Shown here: one piece after another, positions 30,922-37,023 of the stretch | How positions within the stretch are numbered: position 1 is the stretch's first letter | Layout of the letters: each line of letters opens with the position of its first letter | Source: a virus | DNA length: 39,036 bases | IMG/VR virus record: IMGVR_UViG_3300044960_000328 | Location: 1-39,036 of that record | Strand: one strand, 5' to 3' | Translations under genes and position numbers: made by a program | Notes under the pieces: generated by a model | Databases searched by the model: none | What the model saw: only the letters and a program-made list of their open reading frames with translations | Told to the model about the DNA's origin: nothing

Positions 30922-30934
30922 TTCGCCTCCTCAA
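30863..30934. repeat. 72-bp direct repeat, copy 2
   Basis: This is the second copy of the segment at 30498-30569, here leading into the intact 66-aa gene. Confidence 0.9.
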
Positions 30935-31325
30935 AATCTCGAAGCACTTTCTTCATGACAGCGTGCCCGATTCGAGCCGCATAGGCTTCATGCCGGTCAT
31001 ATTTTTGCAACAAATTTTCAAGGTTTCGTCTTTCCTGATTTCGCAAAATCTCTAGTTGCCTGTTCTTTTCTTTGAGCTTCTTAATCTCCGATCTGAAGCT
31101 TTCAATCACTTCACTTTGGCTTCGGAGGGAGGAGTCTTCCAGCCATTCCACGTACTCCGGGAAAGATCGGTTGGCTTCATCTGCTTTTTCCATGAGAGAT
31201 TTGTACACTTCGGCGTGTTCCGAGTCATCAAACCTTGCGATACCGACCCGGATATTCCCGTCTGAATGCTTGTACACAAATGTTGCTCCCACTCTCACGT
31301 CTGTTTCTGTACTGTATTTCATCAT
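30918..31325 (-). CDS. Coiled-coil protein (135 aa)
   Basis: The ATG at 31325 (MMKYSTETDVRVGATFVYKH) follows AAAAGGAGGAATC. The first ~60 residues form a beta-rich part and the rest is a long coiled coil (about 62-115: SQSEVIESFRSEIKKLKEKN). It overlaps the next gene by ATGA. It may act in recombination or structural roles; no family was recognised. Confidence 0.65.
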   Translation of the reverse strand: MMKYSTETDVRVGATFVYKHSDGNIRVGIARFDDSEHAEVYKSLMEKADEANRSFPEYVEWLEDSSLRSQSEVIESFRSEIKKLKEKNRQLEILRNQERRNLENLLQKYDRHEAYAARIGHAVMKKVLRDFEEAK

Positions 31326-31354
31326 GATTCCTCCTTTTGATCGGGTTGCTGGGG

Positions 31355-31597
31355 TCAAGCCCCGGCCAACAGTTCTCGCGCCTTCCGTCCGGCTTCATCC
31401 TTCCGCTCCAGAACCTGCTCCAGCCGCTGGATCTCCCGCATCCTCCACACCATTTCCTCCAGACAGGCGGTAGCCCGCTTCTCATCGCCTGCCGCTTGGT
31501 AGTACGCATAATTTCGCGTGGCCTCGGCATACAGCTCCCGGTGCGCTGCCAAGTCCTCCGCGTGGTTGATTCCGCGCTCCTGCCAGAAATATGTCAT
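31355..31597 (-). CDS. Helical hypothetical protein (80 aa)
   Basis: It starts MTYFWQERGINHAEDLAAHR after GAGGAACGATC. The product is almost entirely helical (YAEATRNYAYYQAAGDEKRA, RMREIQRLEQVL). It overlaps the upstream gene by ATGA. Function unknown. Confidence 0.65.
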   Translation of the reverse strand: MTYFWQERGINHAEDLAAHRELYAEATRNYAYYQAAGDEKRATACLEEMVWRMREIQRLEQVLERKDEAGRKARELLAGA

Positions 31598-31794
31598 GAT
31601 CGTTCCTCCTCAAAGTGTGATTGCATAGCCTTTCGTGCCTCTCGCTTCGTCATCCAGCGGTATATGATCCGGTTAGGGTGGCGCTGGGGATAGATACTCC
31701 AGCGCCCATCGTCGTCCGGCTTCGCTTCCAACGTCTCGCCGCCGTAGCGCCCATACATGACCGATCCCCAGTCGTCCACGACAACCCGCCTCAT
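31594..31794 (-). CDS. Hypothetical protein (66 aa)
   Basis: The ATG at 31794 overlaps the preceding stop (ATGA) with GAGG upstream. The product begins MRRVVVDDWGSVMYGRYGGE and ends in a helix (KREARKAMQSHFEEERS). It is compact and basic. Function unknown. Confidence 0.6.
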   Translation of the reverse strand: MRRVVVDDWGSVMYGRYGGETLEAKPDDDGRWSIYPQRHPNRIIYRWMTKREARKAMQSHFEEERS

Positions 31795-31928
31795 GGCCTC
31801 AGCACCTCGACCAACTCGACCCAACCCAACTCCATCAGGCTTTCATGATCCAGCGCATCCACCATCGCCGGATCATACCCGACCGATACCAGAAGCTCCC
31901 GGACTTCCTGCTCAACCGGCTTGGGCAT
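31791..31928 (-). CDS. Small helical protein (45 aa)
   Basis: The frame begins MPKPVEQEVRELLVSVGYDP after AGGAGGCGGAGCGG and overlaps the annealing-protein gene by 17 bp. It ends with an ATGA overlap. It is mostly helical and acidic. Function unknown. Confidence 0.6.
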   Translation of the reverse strand: MPKPVEQEVRELLVSVGYDPAMVDALDHESLMELGWVELVEVLRP

Positions 31929-32481
31929 CCGCTCCGCCTCCTCGTTCCTGAAGCATCTTGATCAACTTGCTGGCTTCTCGCGTGGTTAAATCCTTCCGTG
32001 ATTGCTTGCCAAACTCACGCATCATAGCTTTTTTCAATGCTTCCTCTGATACGTTTGCTCGGTCTGCCTCATACATGATTGCGTTTATCTGCTTCTGCGT
32101 GGCTGGCTTACCTTGCACTTGTCCGTTTCCGCTTTGCTTCTGTTGCGCTTTAGCATTTGCCACCTCTTCCCGACTGGCTATACTTTTTTTAACTTCAAAC
32201 CCTAGCAGCGCAAGAGCTCGGCCTACCGCTGATGTCTCGCAATTTTCCAAGGCAGAGGTTTCATTTATAAAGTTTGAACCTTCTTTTTCATAGGCGTGTC
32301 CTGTGGCTGCTGGCCTATCGTCTTCTGAGTTCCGGTAGACTTCTGCCCGCATGACTACAATGCCGTCCTCCCACTTCAGAAGTTGCGTCAATATCCGCCC
32401 TTCCGGGAACGTCTCGTAGAACTTTTCAATCCGGACATTCACCTCAACATAGTCTCTGAGTGCATTCTTTTTATCGCTCAT
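31912..32481 (-). CDS. Putative single-strand annealing / recombination protein
   Basis: The 189-aa product starts MSDKKNALRDYVEVNVRIEK. TGHAYEKEGSNFINETSALE and NCETSAVGRALALLGFEVKK form a motif common to phage recombination-module proteins (Sak/ERF-like position). A Gln/Gly-rich linker (about 112-125) leads to a C-terminal helical tail (ATQKQINAIMYEADRANVSE, TTREASKLIKML). Family assignment is by motif recall only; it could instead be an accessory of such a protein. Confidence 0.65.
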   Translation of the reverse strand: MSDKKNALRDYVEVNVRIEKFYETFPEGRILTQLLKWEDGIVVMRAEVYRNSEDDRPAATGHAYEKEGSNFINETSALENCETSAVGRALALLGFEVKKSIASREEVANAKAQQKQSGNGQVQGKPATQKQINAIMYEADRANVSEEALKKAMMREFGKQSRKDLTTREASKLIKMLQERGGGADAQAG

Positions 32482-32482
32482 A

Positions 32483-32728
32483 TCAATCCCCCGAGCTGGC
32501 GAACCGATCCCAGGTCACCCGGATCGTGCCGTCATTCATTGGTTTAGCTTCCGGCTTCAGCATGTCGTAGGCATATGGACTTTTACCAACGGCTGTAGCC
32601 GTTTTAAAAACCAGCGCCTTCACTGCCTGTTCATCGTTGGTGTCAACCGGCTCCTCCGCTTTCACGGTCGCTGTGTGGCGTACCTCGAACGGCGATATGC
32701 TGCTATACTGGTGGTTGATGATTTCCAT
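32483..32728 (-). CDS. Hypothetical protein (81 aa)
   Basis: It starts MEIINHQYSSISPFEVRHTA after AAAGGAGCGGATCAT. The product is beta-rich at the start with an acidic centre and TIRVTWDRFASSGD at the end. It lies beside the annealing protein. Its ribosome binding site is part of a 14-bp sequence (AACCAAAGGAGCGG) that also precedes the next gene. Confidence 0.6.
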   Translation of the reverse strand: MEIINHQYSSISPFEVRHTATVKAEEPVDTNDEQAVKALVFKTATAVGKSPYAYDMLKPEAKPMNDGTIRVTWDRFASSGD

Positions 32729-32747
32729 ATGATCCGCTCCTTTGGTT

Positions 32748-32933
32748 TTAGTCAGTCGACTTGGTCGGTGTTTTAAGTTTTCTCAACGCTTCCTCTGTGG
32801 TGTGAAGTTGTTTATATAGAAAAGCCAATTTTTCTCGTTCCTTTGTCTGATCGATTTTTTCAGTCAATTTTTCAATGCGTTCCTCCATCGCTTGTATAAT
32901 TGCAAGAACTTCATCAAAGGAAATTGTTCCCAT
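32748..32933 (-). CDS. Coiled-coil small protein (61 aa)
   Basis: It starts MGTISFDEVLAIIQAMEERI after AACCAAAGGAGCGGGTTAT. Almost all of it is a coiled coil (KLTEKIDQTKEREKLAFLYK). Function unknown. Confidence 0.65.
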   Translation of the reverse strand: MGTISFDEVLAIIQAMEERIEKLTEKIDQTKEREKLAFLYKQLHTTEEALRKLKTPTKSTD

Positions 32934-33006
32934 ATAACCCGCTCCTTTGGTTGCCCCAGCCCACCGGGGATGGTAAGCTGGGAGTAAGTTGGTTTGTTTG
33001 ATCGGC

Positions 33007-33171
33007 CTATTTCTCGTAGCTGCCGATCAGCTTTAGGTACAGGGGGGAGAACGCGGGCTGGCGTTCCTCTCCTTCTTCTTTTTGCTCCTCTTCCGTTTCC
33101 GCTGCATCTTCCGCGAAGATGTCCGCTGTCAACGGCCAGCAACGGTCAACGTGCGTGAATGGCTCCTTCAT
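33007..33171 (-). CDS. Acidic small protein (54 aa)
   Basis: The ATG at 33171 (MKEPFTHVDRCWPLTADIFA) follows AAAGGAGGTGATGTC. A very acidic middle (about 23-34) is followed by PAFSPLYLKLIGSYEK. A GATGTCCG/CGGACATC hairpin (33194-33214) lies upstream. Function unknown. Confidence 0.6.
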   Translation of the reverse strand: MKEPFTHVDRCWPLTADIFAEDAAETEEEQKEEGEERQPAFSPLYLKLIGSYEK

Positions 33172-33219
33172 GACATCACCTCCTTTCAAGTCAGATGTCC
33201 GTACCCCGGACATCGGGGA

Positions 33220-33942
33220 TCATCCAATCCGCTTCTGCTCCTCCTCCAAAAACGAAACCTTCTTAATCTGCTGACAAACCTGCTTGCATAGCTTGTATAT
33301 CTCTTTGTAAGCCGTGCCCTTCTCCGCTTCTTCTTGAATGACGTTTTTGATCGCGTGTTCCATCATGTTGATGGTGAGCAAATACCGGGAAGAAATCTTG
33401 TCACGCTGTTTACTGCTGATCCCCAAAATGCTGTTCACCAGCTTGGTGTAGTTCTGATAAACCCGGTCTGGATTCGACAGATAAGAAGAATCCGGGTTCT
33501 GGGCTTCCACTAGCGGTATGAGATAGTCCCGGATTGCGTCCGTCTCTCCGATACGAGTTTGCTTTCCCTCGGAACGTGCAAGCTTCCACTCCTTGTACTT
33601 GTTTGCAACACCTTGCTCCAAGATGAACTGTTTCATCCTGTAAAACTCTTGAACCAGCTCTAGCTTGAACTGGACTACCTTTTCGTTGTTTTCCAAGAGA
33701 GTGAGCAAGAAAGCCGCTTGCGGTTCGTTCAGATCGTATATCCGTGCCGGTCGCCCTCGTTTTGCGGCTTTTGATTTTACGGATGTGACATCCGTAAAAC
33801 AGATATTTCCAAGCTTCTCAAAGGAGGTTGAAAAGTCCCGAATTTTCTTTTGGATAGTGGCGTGTTCAAAACCAGTTCCTTCATGGATGATCCAGCTAGT
33901 GGTGAAAACATTATTTTTCTTCACGAACACAAGATCATTCAT
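33220..33942 (-). CDS. Rha-family regulatory protein
   Basis: The 240-aa product starts MNDLVFVKKNNVFTTSWIIH, with HATIQKKIRDF, then the Rha core KSKAAKRGRPARIYDLNEPQ, AAFLLTLLENNEKVVQFKLE and LVQEFYRM. A helical C-terminal region follows. Rha proteins occur in temperate phages and interfere with infection in some hosts; their mode is unclear. The gene contains a perfect 11-bp inverted repeat (33775-33799). Confidence 0.85.
   Translation of the reverse strand: MNDLVFVKKNNVFTTSWIIHEGTGFEHATIQKKIRDFSTSFEKLGNICFTDVTSVKSKAAKRGRPARIYDLNEPQAAFLLTLLENNEKVVQFKLELVQEFYRMKQFILEQGVANKYKEWKLARSEGKQTRIGETDAIRDYLIPLVEAQNPDSSYLSNPDRVYQNYTKLVNSILGISSKQRDKISSRYLLTINMMEHAIKNVIQEEAEKGTAYKEIYKLCKQVCQQIKKVSFLEEEQKRIG
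33775..33799. promoter_or_regulatory. 11-bp perfect inverted repeat inside rha
   Basis: TTTTACGGATG (33775-33785) and CATCCGTAAAA (33789-33799) are separated by TGA. The codons spell FTDVTSVKS. It could be an operator or an RNA stem that limits translation. Confidence 0.45.
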
Positions 33943-34241
33943 CGCTGACCCTCCTTGACTTCAATCACCTGATTCACAATCCGGTCATCCAGATAGCCCT
34001 GCGGATAATCAGTCGCCCATGTCCAAAACTCGGTTTCAATCATTCGCTTTTTGGTTGCTTCAGATTCAAACAAGTAAGTGATAAGCTCATCTACCAACTC
34101 CTCCACCAAGTCCCAATCACTTTCATGTGCAAGATCAGCGATAACGCCAATCTGGGAACGGATATAGAGCAACTCGATCTCTTTCGTAAGCTCCCAGTCC
34201 TTAACTCTGATACAGTGCCCGTTCCAGCTCTCCGTTTTCAT
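33939..34241 (-). CDS. Hypothetical protein (100 aa)
   Basis: The ATG at 34241 (MKTESWNGHCIRVKDWELTK) follows GAAAGGGAGGGGCAAGC. It is helical and acidic (SQIGVIADLAHESDWDLVEE) and ends with YPQGYLDDRIVNQVIEV. It overlaps rha by four bases. Function unknown. Confidence 0.65.
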   Translation of the reverse strand: MKTESWNGHCIRVKDWELTKEIELLYIRSQIGVIADLAHESDWDLVEELVDELITYLFESEATKKRMIETEFWTWATDYPQGYLDDRIVNQVIEVKEGQR

Positions 34242-34417
34242 GCTTGCCCCTCCCTTTCGCGGATCGACCGCCAAACTTTCTCTACTCCCCGTTGGAACTG
34301 CTCGACTCGCCGCTCCCACGCCTCCCGTCGCCGCTTCTTACACTTGCGGCAGATGGCGATTCCATCGTTGTTCGGCTTGGCGCGGGTTGGGCGTTCGCAA
34401 TCGAAGCATCTTCGCAT
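34238..34417 (-). CDS. Zinc-finger small protein (59 aa)
   Basis: The ATG at 34417 (MRRCFDCERPTRAKPNNDGI) follows GAGGAGTGAACCAA. CFDC (4-7) and CRKC (24-27) form a zinc finger, with a basic helix after it (KRRREAWERRVEQFQRGVEK). It may bind nucleic acid. A perfect CTATGTGC/GCACATAG hairpin (34444-34463) is upstream. Confidence 0.68.
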   Translation of the reverse strand: MRRCFDCERPTRAKPNNDGIAICRKCKKRRREAWERRVEQFQRGVEKVWRSIREREGQA

Positions 34418-34498
34418 TTGGTTCACTCCTCGATTTTGTGTAGCTATGTGCAAGCGCACATAGTAGAATGGTCTAGGGCTTGTCCACCACGCGGGAAC

Positions 34499-34630
34499 TC
34501 AGTCCCGCTTGGTCTCCTCCTTGGGCTCCGCGAAGTATGGAGCCAACGCCTCGCGGAATGCCTGCTCGATTGGCTTCGTGCCGTATGTGACTTTTATAAT
34601 GCGGAGTTTGGTCTTGCTCTTGGTTGCCAT
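34499..34630 (-). CDS. Small conserved phage protein (43 aa)
   Basis: The ATG at 34630 follows GAGGTGATTTC. The product begins MATKSKTKLRIIKVTYGTKP and continues IEQAFREALAPYF with an acidic end. Short proteins with the VTYGTKP segment are common near cro in Bacilli phages. Function unknown. Confidence 0.65.
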   Translation of the reverse strand: MATKSKTKLRIIKVTYGTKPIEQAFREALAPYFAEPKEETKRD

Positions 34631-34696
34631 GAAATCACCTCGCATAATCCAATTTATGCCGGAGTGGTTGTCTTCTTTGCGTGTAGAGGAATCTTG

Positions 34697-34942
34697 TTAC
34701 GCGGTTGTATACAACATATCGTTGTATTCATGGCCAAAAAAAACTTCTTTAACAGGCTTTTCAAATAAATCCGCTATTGCTATCGCAAGTTGCAAACTTG
34801 GCGTTCTAACACCTTGTTCAATCATCCCGTAATAACTAACTGAAATGCTAATCCCAAAGCGTTCATTCAATGCATCCACTACATCCTTTTGTAACCAATT
34901 ATTCTCAACTCTTAATGCAACCAAATTCTCGCGCCGCTTCAT
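34697..34942 (-). CDS. Cro-like XRE repressor
   Basis: The ATG at 34942 (MKRRENLVALRVENNWLQKD) is 12 bases after GGAGG; TTG 34948 is possible. The ~81-aa product has one XRE HTH (about 5-65): LQKDVVDALNERFGISISVS, YYGMIEQGVRTPSLQLAIAI and KPVKEVFFGH. It is divergent from the CI-like gene and is the first gene of the early operon, so it should act as Cro. An operator-like site lies in its own 3' end (34711-34725). Confidence 0.88.
   Translation of the reverse strand: MKRRENLVALRVENNWLQKDVVDALNERFGISISVSYYGMIEQGVRTPSLQLAIAIADLFEKPVKEVFFGHEYNDMLYTTA
34711..34725. promoter_or_regulatory. Operator-like site within cro 3' end
   Basis: ACAACATATCGTTGT follows the same ACAAC-N5-GTTGT design as the three sites in the cro/cI gap, about 230 bp away. 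A second palindrome GTTGTATACAAC (34704-34715) overlaps it. It could allow repression loops. Confidence 0.65.
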
Positions 34943-34955
34943 CTCCAAACCTCCT

Positions 34956-35061
34956 CCAACGTTTTGTTGTATATATCATAAACAACAATCGGTTGTATGT
35001 CAACACCTAAACAAACATTTCGTTGAATGATTTTCAATCACCCAACCCTTGGTTGTATAAT
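34956..35061. promoter_or_regulatory. Divergent cro/cI promoters and operators
   Basis: Cro promoter (minus): TTGACA (34998-35003), 17 bp, TATGAT (34975-34980). CI promoter (plus): TTTCAA (35032-35037), 18 bp, TATAAT (35056-35061). Operator-like 15-mers are CCAACGTTTTGTTGT (34956-34970), ACAACAATCGGTTGT (34982-34996, between the cro -35 and -10), CAAACATTTCGTTGA (35012-35026, weaker) and CCAACCCTTGGTTGT (35042-35056, abutting the cI -10). The geometry allows repression of cro by CI and of cI by Cro. Confidence 0.88.
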
Positions 35062-35111
35062 GATGGTGACAACAGCACAAAGCAAGCCGATAAAGGAGAC
35101 TTTCAAATATC

Positions 35112-35510
35112 ATGAGTAAATTCCCGATAAGGTTAAGAAAGCTAAGAGAAGAAAATGGTTGGTATCAAAAAGATGTAGCCTCTAAATTAGGTATTACTGT
35201 AAGCGCATATGGATATTATGAACAAGGCAAACGTGAAGCATCTTACGAAACTCTTACTAAATTAGCGGAAATCTTCGACACCTCAGTCGACTACTTACTC
35301 GGTCGGACAGAGGAACGCCATCCGCTCGGTTATGATCCCGACCAGGTGGATGCACTCTTTTTGTCTCGAAGAGGAAAGAAAGGGGAACGTGCGGATTATT
35401 TGGAAGACTTATCCGAGGCTGACCGAAAACTGATAGAAAGTCTTCTGAGAAAAGCAGCAGATATAGTGGCGAAGGAAGAAAAAGAAAAGGAGGATAACAA
35501 CAATGAGTGA
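35112..35510 (+). CDS. CI-like XRE repressor
   Basis: The 132-aa product has an N-terminal HTH (about 6-62: RLRKLREENGWYQKDVASKL, SAYGYYEQGKREASYETLTK, DTSVDYLLGRTEER). The C-terminal part is charged and helical, without a LexA-type protease domain. Inactivation may therefore go through the ImmA-like protein two genes downstream (known pattern in Bacilli elements). AAAGGAG lies about 13 bases upstream, a little far. The gene is more AT-rich than most of the genome. Confidence 0.88.
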   Translation: MSKFPIRLRKLREENGWYQKDVASKLGITVSAYGYYEQGKREASYETLTKLAEIFDTSVDYLLGRTEERHPLGYDPDQVDALFLSRRGKKGERADYLEDLSEADRKLIESLLRKAADIVAKEEKEKEDNNNE

Positions 35511-35754
35511 AGAGATCATCAGCATGTTGAAGGCGATCCGGGAGGCGCAAGAAATTACAAACGCCAAACTGGAATCCATGGATAAACGGATTGAGTCTTT
35601 AGAAGAGAGAGTGGAAAAAGGATTCGCAGAGGTAAACGAACGACTGGAGCGATTCGAACAGAGGCAAGTCCGGTCTGAAGCGGTCATAGAAACACTCTCT
35701 TACCGCTCGATTGAGCAGGAAACAGATATCAAAGCACTAAAAAGAGCAAGATAA
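35503..35754 (+). CDS. Coiled-coil protein (83 aa)
   Basis: The ATG overlaps the repressor gene by eight bases with AAAGGAGGATAACAAC upstream. The product is one long coiled coil (MSEEIISMLKAIREAQEITN, SMDKRIESLEERVEKGFAEV). Proteins of this type beside phage repressors may be partners or modulators; this is inference. It is co-transcribed with cI. Confidence 0.8.
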   Translation: MSEEIISMLKAIREAQEITNAKLESMDKRIESLEERVEKGFAEVNERLERFEQRQVRSEAVIETLSYRSIEQETDIKALKRAR

Positions 35755-36020
35755 CTGACTGCTCAATCTGTCGAATGTTGTCGCTTTTTGTTTTTTATTT
35801 TTTTGACTTCTAACTGTTATGTCGTGTTACTTTAAACCATTGAAGCGAAGAGAATAAAAACATGTCGCTTTGGTTCATTTTTCTAGTCTAAATTGACAGG
35901 AAACCATCGGTCTGCCAACGAATAACTAATTAAGGAGATTACGAACCGCCGTTTGGTCGCCGTGCGGTTTTCTTTGTCTCCGAAATAGGGGGTTAAATTA
36001 GGAGAACGGAGGGGGAGCCT
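35755..36020 (+). other. Gap between coiled-coil gene and immA, with probable terminator
   Basis: About 265 bp without a gene. It is AT-rich, with two TGTCGCTTT copies (near 35778 and 35863). AACCGC...GCGGTT followed by TTCTTTG (about 35944-35977) looks like a terminator or attenuator, nested in GGAGA...TCTCC. TTGACA at 35893 has no matching -10. The leader of the downstream gene may be controlled here. Confidence 0.45.
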
Positions 36021-36464
36021 ATGCCATCAGGATTGGACTTATTCAAGGTGGCCTCCCAGAAAGGTATCACTGTTCAACCATTTCATACTGATGACTTGGA
36101 TTCAGAGATCGAAGGTTGCTATATGGTTTATAAGCGCCGGCCATTCATCTTCTATCTAGCTAGTTTAGAGAAAGACATCCCACGGTTGCGGTGTGTGCTG
36201 GCTGAAGAAATTGGGCATCACCTGTCCAATTTCGGGAAGGGAATTGTCGAAACCCATTTCAGTTATCGGGATCGGCTGTATGTCGTGAAGGAGGAAAACA
36301 AGGCGTTGCGGTGGGCAGTGGATTATCTTCTACCCATCGACAAAGTGCTTGCCGCCATACGGAGTGGATTGAAATACTTATGGGAATTGGCTGAATATTT
36401 CTGTGTGACTGAGGAAATGGTACGGTTGCGGCTTGAAATTTTATCTAGGATGAGGATACGATGA
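36021..36464 (+). CDS. ImmA/IrrE-like metalloprotease
   Basis: The 147-aa product starts MPSGLDLFKVASQKGITVQP after GGAGGGGGAGCCT. The ImmA-type core is present: GCYMVYKRRPFIFYLASLE, then LRCVLAEEIGHHLS. The HEXXH first His is Glu (EEIGH, residues 62-66), a variant seen in phage members that keep the next His. It probably cleaves or inactivates the CI-like repressor during induction. The C-terminal half is helical with an HTH-like LAEYFCVTEEMVRLRL end. Confidence 0.85.
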   Translation: MPSGLDLFKVASQKGITVQPFHTDDLDSEIEGCYMVYKRRPFIFYLASLEKDIPRLRCVLAEEIGHHLSNFGKGIVETHFSYRDRLYVVKEENKALRWAVDYLLPIDKVLAAIRSGLKYLWELAEYFCVTEEMVRLRLEILSRMRIR

Positions 36465-36628
36465 TCAAATACATCTGCGACTTTTGTCAAACTGAACAGT
36501 CATCATCAGAGATGCCGACCAATTGGGTTATGTATGCCTGCCGCTTCCCGGACGGGAATATAGGGGAGGAACACTATTGCTCTTGGGAGTGCTTGGCCGC
36601 CATGCGCAAAGGAAACAAGCCAGCATAA
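36461..36628 (+). CDS. Zinc-finger small protein (55 aa)
   Basis: The ATG overlaps the ImmA-like stop (ATGA). CDFC (6-9) and CSWEC (40-44) form a zinc site with PTNWVMYACRFPDG between. It resembles the disrupted gene at 1432-1630, which shares the W-containing middle and HYCS-x-EC motif. It may be a small adaptor or DNA-binding protein. Confidence 0.75.
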   Translation: MIKYICDFCQTEQSSSEMPTNWVMYACRFPDGNIGEEHYCSWECLAAMRKGNKPA

Positions 36629-36630
36629 TA

Positions 36631-36656
36631 AAAACCCCGCCTGATGGTGGGGTTTT
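36631..36656. terminator. Terminator before toxin gene
   Basis: AAAACCCC (36631-36638) and GGGGTTTT (36649-36656) form an 8-bp perfect stem with a 10-nt loop. It works on both strands and ends the cI-immA operon. Confidence 0.85.
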
Positions 36657-36657
36657 C

Positions 36658-36666
36658 TGATATAAT
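36658..36666 (+). promoter_or_regulatory. Extended -10 promoter of the toxin mRNA
   Basis: TGA followed by TATAAT (36661-36666). No -35; the extended element is usual for this class of toxin. Confidence 0.7.
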
Positions 36667-36727
36667 TGCAAATGGTAGCTAGTCGGAGGGTGACGGCCCA
36701 CCTCCACCTTGTATAAGGAGGGAGGTG

Positions 36728-36826
36728 ATGCCTATGGATCTCGCTGACCTGATCGTAAAGGCGGCTGGTGTGTTCGTACAAGCATTGGCTGTCTATGTTG
36801 CGTATCAGGCTCTAAAGCGAAAATGA
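36728..36826 (+). CDS. TxpA/BsrG-like small toxin (type I TA)
   Basis: The start is ATG 36728 or ATG 36734 (MDLADLIVKAAGVFVQALAV); the latter is eight bases after GGAGG. The 30-32-aa peptide has one TM helix and ends with LKRK, typical of holin-like toxins. The leader carries a GGAGGGTGACGGCCCACCTCC-type structure and AAGGAGGGAGGTGATGCCTATG, characteristic of this family in Bacillus. Toxins of this class damage the membrane; an antisense RNA on the other strand is predicted. It may stabilise the prophage. Confidence 0.78.
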   Translation: MPMDLADLIVKAAGVFVQALAVYVAYQALKRK

Positions 36827-36861
36827 TCCCGCCCCCGACGAAGGTGTAGGATCATTTTCGC
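36817..36861. terminator. Shared terminator of toxin mRNA and antisense RNA
   Basis: GCGAAAATGATCC (36817-36829) and GGATCATTTTCGC (36849-36861) form a perfect 13-bp stem that includes the toxin stop codon. It may act for both RNAs and as the pairing region. Confidence 0.75.
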
Positions 36862-36906
36862 GCCTAACACCGGGTCGTCTACCCGACGACCGGCTACCAC
36901 TATTCT
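36817..36906 (-). ncRNA. Predicted antisense antitoxin RNA
   Basis: The start is predicted near 36906 from the promoter TTGAGT-N17-TAGTAT at 36913-36941. It would contain a 5' hairpin (GGTCGTC/GACGACC at 36873-36891) and overlap the 3' end of the toxin mRNA. This is the arrangement of TxpA/RatA and BsrG/SR4. Length and end are inferred. Confidence 0.6.
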
Positions 36907-36912
36907 ATGTAC

Positions 36913-36941
36913 ATACTACCACATGCATACACTCCACTCAA
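36913..36941 (-). promoter_or_regulatory. Promoter of the antisense RNA
   Basis: TTGAGT (36936-36941) and TAGTAT (36913-36918) on the minus strand with a 17-bp spacer. Confidence 0.7.
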
Positions 36942-37004
36942 TGGAGTGTTTTTGGTTTGCTATTGGTATGCATTAGAAACCTGTTATACCCCTTTCGCGG
37001 AATA

Positions 37005-37023
37005 CAAAGAGCCCTACACGGGC
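37005..37023. terminator. Terminator of the integrase gene
   Basis: AGCCC-TACAC-GGGCT (about 37009-37023) forms a stem; the minus strand continues CTCTTTGTATT. The integrase stop codon lies in the stem. The plus strand ends in TTTTC, so it is bidirectional. Confidence 0.65.
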
